Assembly: GCA_022448765.1 (NCBI GenBank)
Contig: JAKUTI010000108.1
Span: forward strand, 1-8,384
Direction of reading: 5' to 3'
Source: Pseudomonadales bacterium
GTDB taxonomy: Bacteria > Pseudomonadota > Gammaproteobacteria > Pseudomonadales > Azotimanducaceae
Length of the DNA: 8,384 bases
Part shown: one piece after another, positions 5,871-8,384 of the stretch
Layout of the letters: each line of letters opens with the position of its first letter
How positions within the stretch are numbered: the stretch's first letter is position 1
Translations under genes and position numbers: made by a program
The notes under the pieces: model-generated
Told to the model about the DNA's origin: nothing
The model's input: only the letters and a program-made list of their open reading frames with translations
Databases searched by the model: none

Positions 5871-6755
5871 CTACTTCTTCTTATAAGTGTCCGTTTCGCG
5901 AAACGGCCCGTCACGCCACTGCAACGCGTCCTTCAAGCCCTCGTCCCTCATTTTTTCTTGCCAATCGTAGGAAAATTCGGTGAATTGGCCTGCCGCATCG
6001 AGATCGGTACTGCTCCGCACCGAGGAATAGATGCCCATGTTTTCGTAGAACCGATTCATGTTGACCTTCAAGATCGCGAGATGATCCGCCGACATATTGG
6101 CCAATCGATCGGCGAACGCCAGAGTTCGATCCTCCAATTCTTCCTTCGGCCAAGCGTAGTTGATCATGCCAATTTCTTCGGCCTCGGTCCCGGTGACGTT
6201 TTCACCGGTGTAATAAAGCTCCTTCGCTTTTCGCATCCCGATAACCAACGGCCAAATAACGCCGGTCCGCGAGGTCCCGAGCCCCCGAAGGCCGGGATGT
6301 CCGAGTTGAGCATCGTCCGCTGCAACCACCAAGTCGGCCATCATGGCCATTTCGCAACCGCCCGCGACCGCGTATCCGTGGACCTGCGCAATCGTCACTT
6401 TTGCCATGTTCCAAAAGTACATATGGATGTCGGTAATTTGCTGCATGCCTGTGCGTATGCCCATCAGTAAACGCCGGCCTTTGTCATCCACACCCCGGTG
6501 ACGTCGTACAACGGCGTCGGCCCCAGTCTTTTGTGACGGTGTTAGGTCGTATCCAGCACTGAACGCTCGACCTGCACCTTTCACCACAATGACGCGTATC
6601 GTATGGTCGGCCTCCATATCGTGCAGTGCCGCGTCAAAGTCATACAAAAGCTCCTGCGACAAGGCATTCAATTTTTCCGGTCGATTCAGTGTGATGATCC
6701 CGACCCTGTCATCGGTCCCGGCCCGATCCATCAATACGTTTTCGTACTCAGCCAT
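5871..6755 (-). CDS. Enoyl-CoA hydratase/isomerase (crotonase) family protein
   Basis: Predicted 294 aa. The ATG at 6753-6755 has a strong Shine-Dalgarno, GGGAGG (plus-strand 6761-6766), 5 nt upstream. It is a standard crotonase: GIITLNRPEKLNALS (19-33), then the first oxyanion-hole segment GRAFSAGYDL (62-71). A variable loop (72-100) is followed by the second segment HGYAVAGGCEMAMMADLVVAADD (126-148). The C-terminal trimerisation helices follow. The Glu in GGCE (Glu135) aligns with catalytic Glu144 of rat enoyl-CoA hydratase. The position of Glu164, normally in QPE, is Gly155 (GHPGLRGLG). The CoA-binding oxyanion hole is intact, so it should act on an acyl-CoA thioester. With one catalytic Glu missing it may be an isomerase, hydrolase or other crotonase rather than a classical hydratase. 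The gene is divergent from the HCCA-like protein across 80 bp. Confidence 0.9.
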   Translation of the reverse strand: MAEYENVLMDRAGTDDRVGIITLNRPEKLNALSQELLYDFDAALHDMEADHTIRVIVVKGAGRAFSAGYDLTPSQKTGADAVVRRHRGVDDKGRRLLMGIRTGMQQITDIHMYFWNMAKVTIAQVHGYAVAGGCEMAMMADLVVAADDAQLGHPGLRGLGTSRTGVIWPLVIGMRKAKELYYTGENVTGTEAEEIGMINYAWPKEELEDRTLAFADRLANMSADHLAILKVNMNRFYENMGIYSSVRSSTDLDAAGQFTEFSYDWQEKMRDEGLKDALQWRDGPFRETDTYKKK

Positions 6756-6779
6756 GATTTCCTCCCATATGAACCGTGT

Positions 6780-6808
6780 AATGTATCGGACCCGCGGCGC
6801 CGAACCAA
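6780..6808 (-). promoter_or_regulatory. Possible sigma-70-type promoter for the crotonase gene
   Basis: On the minus strand TTGGTT (6803-6808) and TACATT (6780-6785) are spaced by 17 bp, with 3/6 and 4/6 matches to the -35 and -10 consensus. The start site would fall about 15-20 bp before the ATG, leaving room for the ribosome site at 6761-6766. The position is sensible but the match is weak. Confidence 0.25.
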
Positions 6809-6835
6809 TGGCAACTGGTACGATCTACGCAATTC

Positions 6836-8161
6836 ATGTATCCATGGTTTGCGATACCAACGCCGGATCAACCCGTGAATCTTGCATCAACCAATAATCC
6901 ACCCGCGCCACTTAGGTACCTGACTTCGTTGGCCGAGCGACGCATGGTGAAGCGTTACCGCGGCCATCAAAACGCAATCCGAGCATCGACCAAGCCGCCG
7001 TTTCGTCTGGACTACTTCCACCAAATGGACGATCCCCACAGCTATCTTGTCGCCCTTGCCTTAAGACAGATCGAGACAGCATATCCCGTCGACGTCCGGA
7101 GTCACCTGGTGTCGCCCCCGGACAAGATGAACGCACCGGAACCAGACTTGCTCCGCGAATACGCGCTACGCGATGCCGGACAAATCGCGCCGCATTACGG
7201 CCTGACTATGGATACCCGAGAAGCATCAGCTACCGAGATTGAACGATGCGAAATCGAACTCTCCTCAGTCCCTCGGGCCCAGTTTCTCGATAAGGCGATA
7301 TCGTTTGGTGCGCTGCTCGAACCCCCCAAGACTGTGGCGGCGACGCGCGCGGAGGTCCCGGCAACACGAGCAGGTAACAAGCTACGACAACGGCTCGGTC
7401 ACTTTTCATCGGCCACCGTGTGTTTTGAGGGGAATTGGTACTGGGGCCTCGATCGTTTGTATCTACTCGAGACATTGCTTTGCGAGCTCTGTGATCGGAC
7501 TACCGACAACCTCCTCTTTCCTCGACCCACCGAGACAGGCCCTGAAGATGCGTCAAAGCTCTCCCTTGAAATATTTCCCTCGCTTCGAAGTCCGTACACG
7601 GCTATTGGCTTTGATCGCGCCATAGCCTTAGCAAAATCGACCGGCGTCCAACTGCAGATCCGACCGGTCTTACCCATGGTGATGCGCGGCGTGCCCGCAA
7701 CCATAACGAAGGGTCGTTATATTATGACCGACACCGCGCGAGAGGCCGACGCATACGGTATACCGTTCGGGGATATTTACGATCCCATCGGCGCTCCCGT
7801 ACAACGCGCCTACTCCCTTTATCCCTGGGCTCGATCGATGAACCGGGAAATAGAGTTCCTATCGTCTTTTCTGGTCAACGCCTTCAGTCGCGGGGTAAAC
7901 GCCGCTAACAATCATGGCTTAAGGCAAATCGTTGAATTCGCAGGCTTGTCGTGGCCCGAAGGAAAAAAACACCTAAATACAAACCGATGGGTCGCTGAGG
8001 TAGAAGAAAATCAGCGCGTGCTCGTCAACGAACTGGGGCTGTGGGGTGTCCCAAGTTTTCGTTTACGCGACGCCGAAGGAAACACTTTATGTACTTGGGG
8101 CCAGGATCGCATCTGGTTGGTCGCTGCCGAAATGAAACGCCTTATGGGACAGTACATCTAA
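6836..8161 (+). CDS. Tandem HCCA-isomerase/DsbA-like (thioredoxin-fold) domain protein
   Basis: Predicted 441 aa from ATG 6836. No clear Shine-Dalgarno exists there; GTG 6875 or ATG 6944 are possible later starts, although LRYLTSLAERR before the latter looks like real protein. Two copies of the 2-hydroxychromene-2-carboxylate isomerase-like DsbA fold are visible. Domain 1 (about 55-215) opens with FRLDYFHQMDDPHSYLVALAL and closes with NWYWGLDRLYLLE. Domain 2 (about 240-440) opens with KLSLEIFPSLRSPYTAIGFDRA. It contains IRPVLPMVMRGVP (275-287), DTAREADAYGIPFG (299-312) and the cis-Pro segment LGLWGVPSFRL (400-410). It ends with TWGQDRIWLVAAEMKRL, the hallmark of HCCA isomerases and related GST-kappa-type enzymes. 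No CXXC redox motif is seen, so disulfide chemistry is unlikely; glutathione-dependent isomerisation or transfer fits better. The HCCA-type Ser is present in domain 2 (RSPY, Ser252). Domain 1 has DDPHSY instead and may be structural. Confidence 0.82.
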   Translation: MYPWFAIPTPDQPVNLASTNNPPAPLRYLTSLAERRMVKRYRGHQNAIRASTKPPFRLDYFHQMDDPHSYLVALALRQIETAYPVDVRSHLVSPPDKMNAPEPDLLREYALRDAGQIAPHYGLTMDTREASATEIERCEIELSSVPRAQFLDKAISFGALLEPPKTVAATRAEVPATRAGNKLRQRLGHFSSATVCFEGNWYWGLDRLYLLETLLCELCDRTTDNLLFPRPTETGPEDASKLSLEIFPSLRSPYTAIGFDRAIALAKSTGVQLQIRPVLPMVMRGVPATITKGRYIMTDTAREADAYGIPFGDIYDPIGAPVQRAYSLYPWARSMNREIEFLSSFLVNAFSRGVNAANNHGLRQIVEFAGLSWPEGKKHLNTNRWVAEVEENQRVLVNELGLWGVPSFRLRDAEGNTLCTWGQDRIWLVAAEMKRLMGQYI

Positions 8162-8183
8162 TCGTTAAATCGAGTCCCGCCGG

Positions 8184-8384
8184 CTAGGCAAGGCAACGTT
8201 GGCTCGCATCCCTTTCCGCCACCATTGTTCGAATCGCCGGAATCAGCTCGCGTCCATACGTGACCGTATCATGGAAGGGATCGAATCCACGGATGAGCAC
8301 TCCCCGAACACCCAGGTCGTAATACCGCACAATGGCTTCAGCAACTTGATCGGGCGTACCGACCAGCGCCGTCGAATTGCCACT
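8184..8384 (-). CDS. Luciferase-like (LLM class) flavin-dependent oxidoreductase, C-terminal end (5' part outside window)
   Basis: On the minus strand the frame is open from the right edge to a TAG at 8184-8186, giving 66 residues. The sequence runs STALVGTPDQVAEAIVRYYD and then LGVRGVLIRGFDPFHDT. It continues with TYGRELIPAIRTMVAERDAS. The block 'LVGTPDQVAEAI..Y.DLGVRGVLIRG' followed by 'E.....R.LIPAIR' is the typical C-terminus of LLM flavin oxidoreductases of the alkanesulfonate-monooxygenase (SsuD-like) type: the NAD/FMN-barrel end with the GT.eqVA helix. These enzymes use FMNH2 and oxygen to oxidise sulfonates, amines or other small organics. The substrate-determining part is beyond the edge. 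The gene is convergent with the HCCA-like gene, separated by 22 bp. It is a different LLM subtype from the F420-like one at 2330-3379. Confidence 0.75.
   Translation of the reverse strand, partial: SGNSTALVGTPDQVAEAIVRYYDLGVRGVLIRGFDPFHDTVTYGRELIPAIRTMVAERDASQRCLA

Noticed and set aside
5766..6470. 234-residue open frame on the plus strand across the crotonase gene
   Set aside because: Opposite strand of a well-supported crotonase; the translation shows no recognisable motif and it begins inside the palindrome.
6912..6921. TTAGGTACCT, also found at the centre of the 5759-5792 palindrome
   Set aside because: A single 10-mer match without shared flanks, within coding sequence; probably coincidence.

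Overview
The window is ordinary-looking bacterial chromosome, densely coded and moderately GC-rich by eye, with genes on both strands. The gene mix (LapG-like periplasmic transglutaminase-type protease, a lipoprotein with a type II signal peptide, crotonase, luciferase-like oxidoreductases, HCCA-isomerase-like DsbA-fold protein) points to a Gram-negative proteobacterium. An uncultured aerobic, lipid- or xenobiotic-degrading gammaproteobacterium is my best guess, but this is inference from gene content and not a taxonomic assignment. No rRNA, tRNA, CRISPR, insertion sequence, integrase or phage gene is visible.

Left part (1-2203): the C-terminal end of a nitroreductase enters from the left edge. 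It converges on, and overlaps by 11 bp, a minus-strand lipoprotein that joins a transglutaminase-like domain to TPR repeats. That gene is divergent, across 80 bp, from a LapG-like (BTLCP) transglutaminase-type cysteine protease. Two different transglutaminase-fold envelope proteins back to back is the most suggestive arrangement in the window.

Middle (2330-5718): an F420-type luciferase-like oxidoreductase (minus) is divergent, across 65 bp, from a ThuA-like protein (plus). Then come a SpoU/TrmH RNA methyltransferase and a cyclophilin peptidyl-prolyl isomerase, both on the minus strand. The isomerase lies upstream of the methyltransferase with a 91 bp gap.

Right part (5719-8384): a near-perfect 34 bp palindrome (5759-5792) sits between the cyclophilin gene and an enoyl-CoA hydratase/isomerase-family gene (minus). 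The latter is divergent, across 80 bp, from a large protein with two HCCA-isomerase-like thioredoxin-fold domains in tandem. The 3' end of a second luciferase-like flavin oxidoreductase (minus) runs off the right edge. The nitroreductase, the two luciferase-like enzymes, the crotonase and the HCCA-like protein together suggest catabolism of CoA-linked or aromatic/aliphatic substrates, but each pair is separately transcribed and no single pathway can be named. Every non-coding gap is shorter than 160 bp. I found no clear novel defence or mobile system. The best leads are the transglutaminase pair, the palindrome and the double-domain HCCA-like protein.
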